The position numbers were made by a program, and so were the translations under genes. DNA of 64,000 bases from Lipingzhangella_A rawalii (GTDB lineage: Bacteria; Actinomycetota; Actinomycetes; Streptosporangiales; Streptosporangiaceae). The stretch spans positions 346,150 to 410,149 of the forward strand of contig NZ_JAVLVT010000010.1 of assembly GCF_031628175.1 (NCBI RefSeq), read 5' to 3'. Positions 19,283 to 28,556 of the stretch are shown in pieces. The notes beneath the pieces were generated by a model. The model did not search any database and was not told where the DNA came from. It saw nothing but the letters and a program-made list of their open reading frames with translations. Positions within the stretch are counted from its first letter, which is position 1, and each line of letters begins with the position of its first letter.

Positions 19283-20698
19283 TCAGGCGGCGTTGCCGAA
19301 CGCGCCACGACGGCCAGGTCGGCGACTGCGCCCGCGCGCCCCGCCGGTGCGGGGCCGGGGCTCCCGCTCCGGGGCCGCCGCGATGGTGACCGGTTGGCCG
19401 GACGGCGTCTGGGCCCCGGTGATCTCGCCGAGCTCGGTCTGGTCCGGGCGGATGTTCTGGGTCCGCGGTGTGATTCCAGCGGTTGTCATGAGCCGGGCCA
19501 TCTCCTGGCGCTGGTTGGGCAGCACCAGGGTGACCACCCGTCCGGACGCACCGGCACGCGCGGTACGACCGCCACGGTGGAGATAGTCCTTGTGGTCCTT
19601 GGGTGGATCCACGTTCACCACGAGATCGAGATCGGCGATGTCGATTCCGCGTGCCGCGACGTTGGTGGCCACGAGAACGTTGACCTTCTGGTCCTTGAAC
19701 TGGCCGAGGGTGCGGTTGCGCTGCGGCTGGGACTTGCCGCCGTGCAGGGCGGCCGCCTTGACCCCACTGTCGAGCAGATGCTTGGCCAACCGCTCCGCCG
19801 CGTGCTTGGTGTCCAGAAACATCAGCACGCGTCCCTCGCGCGCCGCGATCTGGACGGTGGTCACCCGCTTGTCGTCCGCGTGGACGTGGAAGACGTGGTG
19901 TTCCATCGCGGTCACGGTGCCGGCCGAAGGGTCGACAGAGTGGACCACCGGGTCCCGGAGATACCCGCGGACCAGTCGGTCCACGTTGCGGTCCAGGGTT
20001 GCGGAGAACAGCATCCGCTGCCCCCGCGGCTGGGTCTGGTCCAGCAGGTGGGTGACCTGTGGCATGAACCCCATGTCGGTCATCTGGTCCGCCTCGTCGA
20101 GGACTGCCGTTTCCACCTGGTCCAACCGGCAGCCGCCCCGCTCCACCAGATCCGCAAGTCGGCCCGGGGTCGCGACGACCACCTCGGCACCGTCGCGCAG
20201 CACGGCGGTCTGGCGACCGATTGACATGCCACCGACGACGGTGGCCATCCGCAGCCTGAGCGCACGGGCGTAGGGAGTGAGCGCGTCGGTGACCTGCTGA
20301 GCCAGTTCCCGGGTGGGGACGAGAACCACGGCCAGCGGCTGGCGGGGCCGCGCGGTACGGCCCTCAAGGCGGGCGAGGAGAGCAAGACCGAAGGCAAGGG
20401 TCTTGCCGGACCCGGTCCGGCCCCGGCCCAGGACATCCCGTCCCGCGATCGCGTTCGGCAGCGTCGCCGCCTGGATGGGGAACGGGGCCGTCATCCCGAG
20501 GCTGGTGAGCTTCGCCCGCAGGGGCTCGGGCAGGGGCATGTCCGCGAAGGACTCGACTGGAGGCAGGGCCGGGGTGGTGGTCTGCGGCAGGGCGAACTCC
20601 GTGTCCTTACGAGCGGAGCCCCCCGACCGCGAACGGGGCCCGGAGCCGGTCGCACGGGGACGGCGAGCACGGCTTCGGGTGTCGGTAGCGCGGTTCAT
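19283..20698 (-). CDS. DEAD-box RNA helicase (RhlE-like)
   Basis: The 471-residue protein carries the Q motif (MTAPFPIQAATLP), motif I GRTGSGKT, PTRELAQQV, ATPGRLADL, DEADQM (DEAD box), SAT, ATNVAARGID, and motif VI HRGGRTARAG. The last differs from the usual HRIGRTGR by G for I and A for G. An arginine/glycine-rich C-terminal tail (GGARGRSRRPGRRG) probably binds RNA. The length suits RhlE/CsdA-like cold-associated helicases, and the cold-shock gene lies upstream on the same strand. A terminator after csp suggests separate transcription. Confidence 0.95.
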   Translation of the reverse strand: MNRATDTRSRARRPRATGSGPRSRSGGSARKDTEFALPQTTTPALPPVESFADMPLPEPLRAKLTSLGMTAPFPIQAATLPNAIAGRDVLGRGRTGSGKTLAFGLALLARLEGRTARPRQPLAVVLVPTRELAQQVTDALTPYARALRLRMATVVGGMSIGRQTAVLRDGAEVVVATPGRLADLVERGGCRLDQVETAVLDEADQMTDMGFMPQVTHLLDQTQPRGQRMLFSATLDRNVDRLVRGYLRDPVVHSVDPSAGTVTAMEHHVFHVHADDKRVTTVQIAAREGRVLMFLDTKHAAERLAKHLLDSGVKAAALHGGKSQPQRNRTLGQFKDQKVNVLVATNVAARGIDIADLDLVVNVDPPKDHKDYLHRGGRTARAGASGRVVTLVLPNQRQEMARLMTTAGITPRTQNIRPDQTELGEITGAQTPSGQPVTIAAAPEREPRPRTGGARGRSRRPGRRGAFGNAA

Positions 20699-20926
20699 GT
20701 ACAGCCTTTCTCGGCTTGATCGGGTACGGCACGCACCGGGAAGTTTCCAGACAGCGGGAAGTGGCGTGAGTACCCGCGATTACGAGCCGATGAAATTGGC
20801 GAACCCCGAAGCTCTGGATCGAACAAAGGCACTACTGGAAACCGGATCCAACCGACTTCCGATCCTTGTTACGCCTACGAAAAGGACCTCGGGTCATGAT
20901 CAAAAAAAGATAGTCGAAAAAGCACA

Positions 20927-20964
20927 CGAATGTGGCCCGCACCCGGAGGTGCGGGCCACATTCG
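20927..20964 (-). terminator. intrinsic terminator of the cold-shock gene
   Basis: A perfect 17-bp stem (arms CGAATGTGGCCCGCACC and its complement) encloses a 4-base loop. On the minus strand it is followed within a few bases by TTTTT and later by TTTTTTT. It lies 16 bases after the csp stop and is the clearest terminator in the window. Confidence 0.92.
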
Positions 20965-20980
20965 TTGAATTACGCCAGCG

Positions 20981-21184
20981 TCAGGCGGGGACGATGTTCT
21001 CCGCCTGCAGGCCCTTCTGGCCCTGCGTGACGTCGAAGTTCACCTTCTGGCCTTCGAGCAGCTCGCGGAAGCCAGAGGCCTGGATGTTCGAGAAGTGGGC
21101 GAAGACGTCAGCGCCGCCGTCCACCTGCTCGATGAAGCCGAAGCCCTTGTCCGCGTTGAACCACTTCACGGTGCCAGTTGCCAA
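20981..21184 (-). CDS. cold-shock protein, CspA family
   Basis: The 67-residue protein is a single cold-shock domain with RNP-1 KGFGFI and RNP-2 DVFAHFS motifs, so it binds single-stranded RNA/DNA as an RNA chaperone. The start codon is TTG at 21184: no in-frame ATG fits, homology begins exactly there, and AAGGAGA lies six bases upstream. A promoter at 21348-21375 implies a leader of about 155 bases, and a strong terminator follows the gene. Several Csp paralogues are usual in actinomycetes, so a specific symbol is not given. Confidence 0.96.
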   Translation of the reverse strand: MATGTVKWFNADKGFGFIEQVDGGADVFAHFSNIQASGFRELLEGQKVNFDVTQGQKGLQAENIVPA

Positions 21185-21347
21185 AATAAATCTCCTTCAG
21201 GGTGAATCCCGAGTCCCACACCGCGTGAAACCCGGAGTTGCCGTCATGATCACCCGTCCGGAAGCACCGAAATACATGAACACCCTACGCGGGCATGCAT
21301 GGAGAATCCTGAAAATCCATTGGGAACCACAACTGCAGCTGTCGGCC

Positions 21348-21375
21348 AGCGTAGCACGGAAGCGCATACTGTCAA
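21348..21375 (-). promoter_or_regulatory. promoter of the cold-shock gene with long leader
   Basis: On the minus strand TTGACA (21370-21375) and TACGCT (21348-21353) are separated by 16 bases. Transcription would start near 21340 and give a leader of about 155 bases before the TTG start, as in cold-shock mRNAs whose leader controls stability and translation. Confidence 0.65.
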
Positions 21376-21660
21376 CACGACAAACAGATCGTAGCCGATC
21401 GACGCATCATCTCTGTGGATGCCCACGAATAAATTCCATGGTGGACACCGTAGATTTTTTGTCCGGCCGAGACCTGGACGAGCGTCCCAGCCGCCGCGGG
21501 CTCGCGCCGCGCCGCGAGTACTCCGGCGCTGCACCATGCTGCGGGGGCAGCGCCATGCGCCGCACCGGAGTCGCCGAAGTACCGACGTGCACCGCACCTG
21601 CTCCCGCTCGGACACCCCCAGGGTTCTGCTCTCGCCCCGCGCCGTGTCCCGGGATCTGCC
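21376..21660. other. intergenic region without recognisable gene
   Basis: About 285 bases between the csp promoter and the metal-box promoter. Nothing with coding character or RNA-gene structure was seen. Confidence 0.5.
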
Positions 21661-21675
21661 CCTCGTGTTAAGGTT

Positions 21676-21694
21676 AATGGTTATGATAACCATT
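21676..21694 (+). promoter_or_regulatory. perfect 9-1-9 metalloregulator box overlapping the -10 element
   Basis: AATGGTTATGATAACCATT is a perfect palindrome around a central G. Inside it TATGAT (21682-21687) is a good -10 hexamer. The GGTTA-N3-TAACC core matches the iron box of DmdR1/IdeR, and the sequence through TTTTCA (21692-21697) also resembles the Streptomyces Zur box. The ATG of the next gene follows 8 bases later, so the mRNA may be leaderless. Metal-dependent repression of the uptake operon is the obvious reading; iron versus zinc cannot be settled by eye. Confidence 0.75.
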
Positions 21695-21702
21695 TTCATC
21701 GG

Positions 21703-23271
21703 ATGTGTGTCGTGACCAGCCACGACAAGATGCGCACCCCCGGGCGCGGCGTGGGCCGGCGGGGGTTCCTGGCCGGGTCGCTGGGACTCGCCGCCGCGGC
21801 TGCTCTCGGCAGCACCCTGGCCGCGTGCTCGCGGGGCGCGGACGGCGCCGCGGGCGGTCTCCTGCGCGTGGGAGCCGCCGGCGCGGCCACAGAGACCCTC
21901 AACGTGCCCCTCGCCTCAGCGATGTCCGACTACATCGCCATGTTCGCCCTGTTCGACCCACTCGTGGTGACCCAGGGCGACGAGGTGGTCCTCCGGCTTG
22001 CCGAGGACATCGAGGCCAACGACGACGCGACCGAGTACACGATCCGGATCCGCACCGGGGTCGAGTTCCACGACGGGCGCCCCTGTACCGCCGAGGACGT
22101 TGCCTACAGCCTCACCACCCTCGCCGACCCGGAAGCGAGCCCGAACTTCGCGCAGTTCTACGCGGACCTGGACGTCGAGAACTTCGAGGTGCTCGACGAG
22201 CACACCCTTCGCGTCCCCCTGCACCGCCCCCGCGCCGACTTCGTGGCCGCCGGCCTGGCCGTGTTCTCGCTGGTGTTCCCGGATGGCACCAGCGACGACG
22301 ACTGGGAGGACGGAATCGGCACCGGTCCCTTCCGCCTGTCCTCTACCGACGGGGGTACCCGACTCCTGGAACGCAACGACAACTACTGGGACGAGACCGC
22401 CGCCCTGGACGAGGTCGAGATCCGCTCCATCGACGATGCCGAAACCCGCATGGAGGCACTGCGCGGTGGCGAGATCGACTACGCCCACGCGATCAGCCCG
22501 GCCGACGCCGCCACCGCGGAGGAGGACGACTCCCTGCAGATCGTGCGGGGCGGTCCGTCCGACTCGGGGATCCTGGCGCTGCACATGAACCTGCAGCAGG
22601 AACCCTTCGACGACCCCGACGTCCGGCTGGCCATGAAGCTGCTGGTGGACCGGCAGGCGATGATCGACACGATCCTCTACGGCGAGGGGACGGTGGGCAA
22701 CGACGTCGTCGGACAGGGGCTCGCCGGGTTCAACGAGGACCTTCCGCAACGCGAGCGCGACGTCGACCGGGCCCGCGACCTGCTGGAGTCGGCCGGAGTC
22801 TCCAGCGTGACCCTGCGGGTGGCCGAGCTGTCCCCGGGAATGGTCGACGCGGCGCACCTGCTGGCCGAGCAGGCAGCGGAGGCCGGCCTGACCGTCGAGA
22901 TCGACGAGGACTCCGCCGACACCTACTACTCCGACATGGAGGCGCTGCTCAACACGCCGTTCCAGTCCATGTTCTGGGCCAACCGGCCGGCGACGGCACA
23001 CGTCGCCGGGTTCACCGGCTCCCGCGGTGGGTTCAACGTCACCGGTCTGACCACCGAGGCCTACGACGAGCTCCTGGACGACATGCAGGCGACCACGGAC
23101 GACGGCGACCGCCAGCGGGCCCTCGACGAGCTCCAGGAGTACCTCTGGGAGAACGGCGGTGACGTCATCTGGGGCTTCGCCGGGCAGCTGGACGCCACAC
23201 TGCCCGAGGTCGAGGGCATCGACTACATCCAGTCCCTGCCCCGCTTGGAGCGCGTCTCGAGGACGTCGTGA
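21703..23271 (+). CDS. family 5 substrate-binding lipoprotein of a metallophore/peptide-type ABC importer
   Basis: The protein has 522 residues if ATG 21703 is used; GTG 21712 is in frame and may be the real start. The N-terminus has a twin-arginine motif (GRRGFLAGS), a hydrophobic stretch and the lipobox LAAC, so it is probably a Tat-exported lipoprotein. The rest is SBP_bac_5, with IRIRTGVEFHDGRPCTAEDV, GTGPFRL and NDNYWDE. The family binds oligopeptides, nickel or metallophores. It is very acidic. It heads a six-gene operon behind a metal-type palindrome and overlaps the permease start by 4 bases, which favours metal-metallophore uptake over peptides. Confidence 0.92.
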   Translation: MCVVTSHDKMRTPGRGVGRRGFLAGSLGLAAAAALGSTLAACSRGADGAAGGLLRVGAAGAATETLNVPLASAMSDYIAMFALFDPLVVTQGDEVVLRLAEDIEANDDATEYTIRIRTGVEFHDGRPCTAEDVAYSLTTLADPEASPNFAQFYADLDVENFEVLDEHTLRVPLHRPRADFVAAGLAVFSLVFPDGTSDDDWEDGIGTGPFRLSSTDGGTRLLERNDNYWDETAALDEVEIRSIDDAETRMEALRGGEIDYAHAISPADAATAEEDDSLQIVRGGPSDSGILALHMNLQQEPFDDPDVRLAMKLLVDRQAMIDTILYGEGTVGNDVVGQGLAGFNEDLPQRERDVDRARDLLESAGVSSVTLRVAELSPGMVDAAHLLAEQAAEAGLTVEIDEDSADTYYSDMEALLNTPFQSMFWANRPATAHVAGFTGSRGGFNVTGLTTEAYDELLDDMQATTDDGDRQRALDELQEYLWENGGDVIWGFAGQLDATLPEVEGIDYIQSLPRLERVSRTS

Positions 23272-24257
23272 GCATCCGCCCCCTGGGTATGGCCGTGCTG
23301 CGTGCCCTGGGCGGCGGATGTGTCCTGCTGCTCGGGGCCAGCGCGGTCACCTTCCTGGCGGTCGAGGTACTGCCGGGTGATCCGGCGACCCAGGCGCTCG
23401 GCATGAACGCCGATCCGGAACGGGTCGCGGCGCTACGCGCGGAGCTGGGCCTGGACCGGCCCGTGCCGGAGCGCTACCTGGAATGGCTTGCGGGGCTGGT
23501 CCGTGGCGACCTGGGCACCAGCGCCATCACGGGGCAGGCCGTGGGGCCGATCGTGGCCGAACACGCCGCACGCAGCCTGGTCCTGGGCGGCTGCGCACTG
23601 GCACTCGTGCTCTGCGTGGCCATCCCCGCCGGCGTCGTGGCGGGGAGCCGTCCGGGCTCCCCGCCGGACCGGGCTGCCTCGCTGGGCGCCGTGGTGCTGC
23701 TGTCCGTACCCGAATTCGTGCTGGCGGCGGTCCTCGTCGCGGTGTTCGCCCACGGCCTGGGCTGGCTGCCCCCGGTCTCGCTCGTCGGCGGAGGGCTGGA
23801 TGTCCTGCGGGAACCGGAGAAGCTCGTGCTCCCGGCAGTCACCCTGGCCGCGGTGGCCGGCGCGTTCGTGCTGCGGCTGACCCGTGCCGCCACGGCGGAG
23901 GCGGCGACCTCTGCCCACGTCGAGTCGGCCCGGATCGCCGGCATACCGGAGATTCGCGTGTTGTGCCGGCACCTGGTGCCGTCGGTGCGCGCCCCCGTGG
24001 CCCAGGCGGTGGCGCTCGCCGTGCCCTACCTCGTCGGGGGTGCGCTGCTGGTGGAGACCGCCTTCGGATATCCGGGGCTGGCCGCCCTGGTCGCCGAGGG
24101 CCTCGCGCGCCGCGACGCGGTGCTGGTGGGAGGAGCGGCGATGGTGCTGGCCACGACCGCGGTGGTGGGTTTCTTCGCCGCGGAACTGGTCGCGCGGCCC
24201 CCACGGCGCCGCCCAGGTGGTGTGGCCGTCGCGAGCGGCGCGGGAGCTCGGCGGTGA
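23268..24257 (+). CDS. DppB-type ABC permease
   Basis: The 329-residue inner-membrane protein has an N-terminal helix, the VLPGDPATQALGMNADPERV segment and LRAELGLDRPVPERYLEWL found in DppB/NikB proteins, then five more helices. The cytoplasmic EAA loop is ARIAGIPEIRVLCRHLVP (about 222-240). GTG 23268 overlaps the binding-protein stop as GTGA, and its own stop overlaps the next start the same way. It would pair with the DppC-type subunit to form the channel. Confidence 0.93.
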   Translation: MSIRPLGMAVLRALGGGCVLLLGASAVTFLAVEVLPGDPATQALGMNADPERVAALRAELGLDRPVPERYLEWLAGLVRGDLGTSAITGQAVGPIVAEHAARSLVLGGCALALVLCVAIPAGVVAGSRPGSPPDRAASLGAVVLLSVPEFVLAAVLVAVFAHGLGWLPPVSLVGGGLDVLREPEKLVLPAVTLAAVAGAFVLRLTRAATAEAATSAHVESARIAGIPEIRVLCRHLVPSVRAPVAQAVALAVPYLVGGALLVETAFGYPGLAALVAEGLARRDAVLVGGAAMVLATTAVVGFFAAELVARPPRRRPGGVAVASGAGARR

Positions 24258-25105
24258 GTCCGCAACCAGGCGCACCAACGCCACACCTGGTACTGCGACG
24301 GGCCCGGCGCTGGGGTGCCTGGGTTCCACTGGCTCTGCCGGGGCTGCTCGCCATCGCCCTCGCCGTGGGCGGCCCCCTGGTGGTCGCCGGCGACCCCCCG
24401 ACCTCGCTCGGCCAGCCGTTCCAGCCGCCCGGCCCGGACCTGCCGCTGGGGACCGACCACCGGGGACGCGACGTGTGGGCGGTGGTGTGCGGCGCCGGCA
24501 CGGGTCTGATCCTCCTACCGCTCCTGGCTACCGCACTGAGCACCGGGATCGGCACCACCTTGGGCATGCTGGCGGGCTGGCACGGCGGCCGGGTGGAGGC
24601 ACTCGCCCTACGGGCCGCCGAGCTCGTCCTGGTGATCCCCCCGCTACTGGTGACCCTCCTGGTGCTGCACGCGGCGGGCGACGCCAGCGCCGTTGTCCTG
24701 GTTGCCCTGATCACCGTCCTGGGCACCCCGGCCACGACCCGCTTCACGTGGGCGGCGACCACGGCCGTCGTGGCGCGGGGCTACGTGGAGCACGCGGCTG
24801 CGCTGGGCGAGCGCACCACGGTGCTGCTGTGCCGCGAAGTGCTGCCGACCATCGCCGCTCCCGTGCTCGCCGACGCCGGGCTGCGCCTCGTGGGCGCGGT
24901 CTACCTCACCGCCTCCATCGGGTTTCTCGGCCTGGGTGGCCCGGTCCTCGGGGAGAACTGGGGAGCCATGGTTGCCGAGAACCTGGTCGGCGCCTCCCTC
25001 AACCCGTGGGCCGCCCTGGTGCCGGCCGCGTGCATCGTCGCCTTCGCCACCTCGGTGAACCTCGTCGCCGACCGGCTCGCCGACCGATTCCGGAGGTCCT
25101 GGTGA
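24254..25105 (+). CDS. DppC-type ABC permease
   Basis: The 283-residue protein starts at GTG 24254, overlapping the dppB stop. LPLGTDHRGRDVWAVV near residue 65 is the conserved DppC/NikC segment, five further helices follow, and GERTTVLLCREVLPTIAAPV is the EAA loop. The open frame extends far upstream inside dppB, but only this start gives homology. It ends overlapping the start of the fused ATPase gene. Confidence 0.93.
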   Translation: MSPQPGAPTPHLVLRRARRWGAWVPLALPGLLAIALAVGGPLVVAGDPPTSLGQPFQPPGPDLPLGTDHRGRDVWAVVCGAGTGLILLPLLATALSTGIGTTLGMLAGWHGGRVEALALRAAELVLVIPPLLVTLLVLHAAGDASAVVLVALITVLGTPATTRFTWAATTAVVARGYVEHAAALGERTTVLLCREVLPTIAAPVLADAGLRLVGAVYLTASIGFLGLGGPVLGENWGAMVAENLVGASLNPWAALVPAACIVAFATSVNLVADRLADRFRRSW

Positions 25106-26646
25106 CCCACCCGCTCCTGTCCGTCGACCAGCTCACCGTTACGGACTCCTCCGGAACGCCGGTGCTGAGCGAGTGCTCCCTGCGGTTGGATCCGGGCGCG
25201 AGTCTCGGCATCGTCGGCGACTCCGGAGCCGGTAAGACCACGCTCGGGCTCGCCACGCTGGGCGCGCTGCGGCCGGGCCTGCACTGGACCGGGGGCCGCG
25301 TGCTGCTGTCCGGGACGGATGTCCGCACCCTGCCGGAGCGCAGACGGCGGCGCCTGCGCCGGAACACCGTCGCCTGGCTGAGCCAGGATCCGGCCGCGGC
25401 GCTCACCCCGACCATGCCCGTGGGCCGGCAGATCGCCGAGATGCTGGAGGGTGCCGGACCGGCGGCGGTGGAGCAGCGGCTGCGGGCGGTGGCGCTGCCG
25501 GATGACCGCGCGTTCCAGCGGCGCCGACCCGGCGAGCTCTCGGGTGGGCAGCAGCGGCGCCTCGCGCTGGCCCGTGCCCTTGCGGCGCGGCCGCGGCTGC
25601 TGATCCTGGACGAGCCGACCGCCGGGCTGGATCGGGCCACGGCCGAGGTGCTGGTCGCGGAGATCGAGCGGCTGCGCCGCGAGCTCGGGTTCGCCCTCCT
25701 GCTGATCTCCCACGACGCGCAGCTGGTGGAACGGATGTGCGCGGCGACCCTGCGGCTGCGTCCACCCGGGAGCCCGGACCGCGGCGCCCCTGGCGCGGCA
25801 CGCGGCGCACCCCCGCGGGTGGCACATGACCGCCCGCGTCCCGGACCGCCGCGCTCGTCCGCGCCCCTGCTGGAGGTGGCGGATCTCAGCGCCCGACAGG
25901 GCACCACCGAGGTGCTGGCGGGTCTGGACTTCTCACTGGCCGAGGGGGATGCCGTTGCCCTGCTCGGTGCGAGCGGCGCCGGTAAGTCGACCCTGGCGCG
26001 GGTCCTCGCCGGTCTGCACGTGCCCAGTGGGGGCCGGGTCAGCCTGGCCGGCGAGCCGCTGGTGGCGCGCGCCCCGCAGCGGGCGGCACACCAGCGGGCC
26101 GCGATCCAGCTGGTCGCACAGGACCCGTTCGGCGCCCTGCATCCGCGGCGCAGCGTGCGGGCCTCGGTGGCCCGTCCCGCGCACCTGCTGCGTGGGCTGT
26201 CGCGTGCGGGGGCCCGCGCGGAGGCCGACCAGCTGCTGGGCCAGGTGGGCCTGCCGTCCGAGTTGGCCGACCGCCGCCCACAGGAGCTGTCCGGGGGCCA
26301 GCGTCAGCGGGTGGCGCTGGCGCGGGCCCTGGCGGCCGGTCCCCGCCTGCTCGTGTGTGACGAGGCGACGTCCGCACTGGACGCGGAGACCGCCGCGGCC
26401 ATGGTCGACCTGATCGATGACCTGCGCGCGGACCGTGGGTTGGCCGTCCTGCACATCACGCACGACGTCGGCGTCGCACGTCGCGGAACCGAGCGGACGC
26501 TGGTGCTGCACGCGGGAGTGATCGTCGAGGACGGTGCCACCACCGACGTTCTCGACCATCCGCGCACCGCGGCCAGTGCCGCCCTGGTCGGCGTTCCCGC
26601 GCTGCGCGGGGTCCCCGCCGGAGCGTCCATCCGAGGAGAGGAGTAG
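25102..26646 (+). CDS. fused DppD-DppF ABC ATPase
   Basis: One 514-residue polypeptide carries two complete nucleotide-binding domains. The first has Walker A GDSGAGKTT (near 38), LSGGQQRRLALARAL and LILDEPTAGLD; the second has GASGAGKST (near 289), LSGGQRQRVALARAL and LLVCDEATSALD. A proline/arginine-rich linker (about 215-250) joins them. Peptide and nickel importers normally use two separate ATPases, so this is a natural fusion giving a fixed 1:1 ratio. The usual C-terminal cysteine motif is missing from both halves. GTG 25102 overlaps the permease stop. Confidence 0.93.
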   Translation: MTHPLLSVDQLTVTDSSGTPVLSECSLRLDPGASLGIVGDSGAGKTTLGLATLGALRPGLHWTGGRVLLSGTDVRTLPERRRRRLRRNTVAWLSQDPAAALTPTMPVGRQIAEMLEGAGPAAVEQRLRAVALPDDRAFQRRRPGELSGGQQRRLALARALAARPRLLILDEPTAGLDRATAEVLVAEIERLRRELGFALLLISHDAQLVERMCAATLRLRPPGSPDRGAPGAARGAPPRVAHDRPRPGPPRSSAPLLEVADLSARQGTTEVLAGLDFSLAEGDAVALLGASGAGKSTLARVLAGLHVPSGGRVSLAGEPLVARAPQRAAHQRAAIQLVAQDPFGALHPRRSVRASVARPAHLLRGLSRAGARAEADQLLGQVGLPSELADRRPQELSGGQRQRVALARALAAGPRLLVCDEATSALDAETAAAMVDLIDDLRADRGLAVLHITHDVGVARRGTERTLVLHAGVIVEDGATTDVLDHPRTAASAALVGVPALRGVPAGASIRGEE

Positions 26647-26656
26647 GTGACCTGCA

Positions 26657-28546
26657 ATGACCACCGACACCGATGCGGGCGCGGAACCCGTCCCGGGGCA
26701 GGCCCGGACGCCAGTGGACGACGAGGCCGCCCCGGACCCGGAGCCCGCCGCCCGCGGCTCGGGCGCGTTCGCGGTGCTGCTGTCGTTCACGCGCGAGGAG
26801 GCGGGACGCTACGTGCTGGCCACCGTGCTGGCCACGCTGGGGACGCTGTGCCAGCTCGGGCCGTTCTTCGTGATCTACCTGGCGATCCGGGACCTGGTCG
26901 CGGGCGAGGCGACCCTGTCCAGCATGCTGACCCAGGCCGGGGCGGCGCTGCTGTTCCTGCTCGCCTACTACGCGCTGAGCGCGGTGTCCACGCTGGTGTC
27001 CCACCGGGCGGCCTTCCGGACGCTGGCGCGGTTGCGGACGCGGATCGGCCAGCGGCTCACCCGGGTGCCGATGGGTCGGGTGACGGGAAGCCGCTCCGGC
27101 ACCATCCAGCGCACCCTCACCGATGAGGTCGAGCGGCTCGAGGGCTTCCTGGCACACGCCGTTCCCGAGGCCACGGGAGCGGTCGTGGCGGTGCTGGCCA
27201 CCACGGTGTGGATGTTCCTCATCGACTGGAGGCTGGCGCTCGCGGCGGTGGCCTGCCTCGCCGCGTCCCTGTGGCTGTCGGGCCGCGCCGTGCACAGCAG
27301 CCAGCAGCTCATGGGGGGCTACCTGGCGGCGATGGCCCGCATGAACGGCTCCGTGGTGGAGATGGTGCGCGGCATGCCCATCGTGCGGACCTTCAACCGC
27401 ACCGGCGACACCTTCACCGAGACCCGGGACGCGATCCGGGCCGCCGCCGAGTACCAGGCCGACTGGGGGCTGCGGTTGCTTCCCGCGTTCACCGCCTCCT
27501 TCACGCTGGCCGCCTCGCCCGCGCTCACCGTGGTCCCGGTCGGCCTGCTGCTGTGGACCACGGACAGCATCGCCCTGGCCGACCTGCTCTTCTTCTTCGT
27601 GCTCGGCCTCGGGTACGGGGCCCAGGTCACCACCCTGGTCCGCTTCAGCGCCCAGGCCAGCGAGCTGGGCCATGCCGCGCGGGTGGTGCGGGAGTTGAAG
27701 GCGGCCGAGGAGCTTCCCGAGGGTGATGCCCCCGCGGATCCCGGCGACGGCTCCGTCGAGTTCGTGGACGTGTCCTTCCGCTACCCGGGGGCGACCCGCG
27801 CGGCGCTGCACGGGGTGAGCTTCCGCGCCGATCCGGGAACCGTGACCGCGCTCGTGGGGCCCTCCGGTGCGGGAAAGAGCACAGTCGCGCAGCTGGTCTG
27901 CCGGTTCTTCGACGTGGACTCCGGTGCGGTTCGGGTCGGTGGCAGCGACGTCCGCGCGTTGCCGTTCGCCGAGCTGATGGAACGCGTGTCCTTCGTGCTC
28001 CAGGAGACCTTCCTGTTCGATGACTCGATCGATGCGAACTTGCGACTGGCCCGGCCGGAAGCCGGCACGGACGAGGTTGAGGCGGCCTGCCGCGCGGCGC
28101 AGGCCCATGACTTCATCACCGCGCTGCCCGAGGGCTACGCCACCCGGATCGGCGAGCACGGGGCGCGGCTGTCCGGCGGGCAGCGCCAGCGGTTGTCCAT
28201 CGCCCGGGCGCTGCTCAAGGACGCGCAGATCATCGTGTTGGACGAGGCCACCGCCTTCATCGACCCGGAGAACGAGGTGGCGACGCAGGCGGCCATCGAC
28301 GAGCTGGTTCGCGGGCGCACCGTGATCATGATCGCGCACCGCCTGTCGACGGTGGTGGGCGCCGACCAAATCCTGGTCATCGACGACGGGCAGGTCACGG
28401 AACGCGGTCGGCACGCGGAGCTGCTGGGCCGCGACGGTCGCTACGCCCAGATGTGGCAGGCGTTCGAGTCCGCCGAACAGATCGCCCTCGGCCGGGCGGT
28501 CCATGACGGGACCGTAGCCGGGGCATCGGCCGGCAGCGGCGAGTAG
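26657..28546 (+). CDS. ABC transporter half, YbtP/IrtA-like (first of pair)
   Basis: The 629-residue protein has an N-terminal six-helix membrane domain (about 45-335) and a C-terminal ATPase domain with Walker A GPSGAGKST (near 400), LSGGQRQRLSIARAL and DEATAFID. It belongs to the exporter-fold group that includes the siderophore importers YbtPQ and IrtAB. The second half is encoded next, 10 bases downstream, so they form a heterodimer. Linked to a Dpp-type importer and a metal box, import or cytoplasmic processing of a metal-loaded chelator is more likely than drug export, but direction cannot be shown from sequence. Confidence 0.9.
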   Translation: MTTDTDAGAEPVPGQARTPVDDEAAPDPEPAARGSGAFAVLLSFTREEAGRYVLATVLATLGTLCQLGPFFVIYLAIRDLVAGEATLSSMLTQAGAALLFLLAYYALSAVSTLVSHRAAFRTLARLRTRIGQRLTRVPMGRVTGSRSGTIQRTLTDEVERLEGFLAHAVPEATGAVVAVLATTVWMFLIDWRLALAAVACLAASLWLSGRAVHSSQQLMGGYLAAMARMNGSVVEMVRGMPIVRTFNRTGDTFTETRDAIRAAAEYQADWGLRLLPAFTASFTLAASPALTVVPVGLLLWTTDSIALADLLFFFVLGLGYGAQVTTLVRFSAQASELGHAARVVRELKAAEELPEGDAPADPGDGSVEFVDVSFRYPGATRAALHGVSFRADPGTVTALVGPSGAGKSTVAQLVCRFFDVDSGAVRVGGSDVRALPFAELMERVSFVLQETFLFDDSIDANLRLARPEAGTDEVEAACRAAQAHDFITALPEGYATRIGEHGARLSGGQRQRLSIARALLKDAQIIVLDEATAFIDPENEVATQAAIDELVRGRTVIMIAHRLSTVVGADQILVIDDGQVTERGRHAELLGRDGRYAQMWQAFESAEQIALGRAVHDGTVAGASAGSGE

Positions 28547-28556
28547 GGAGAACGAC

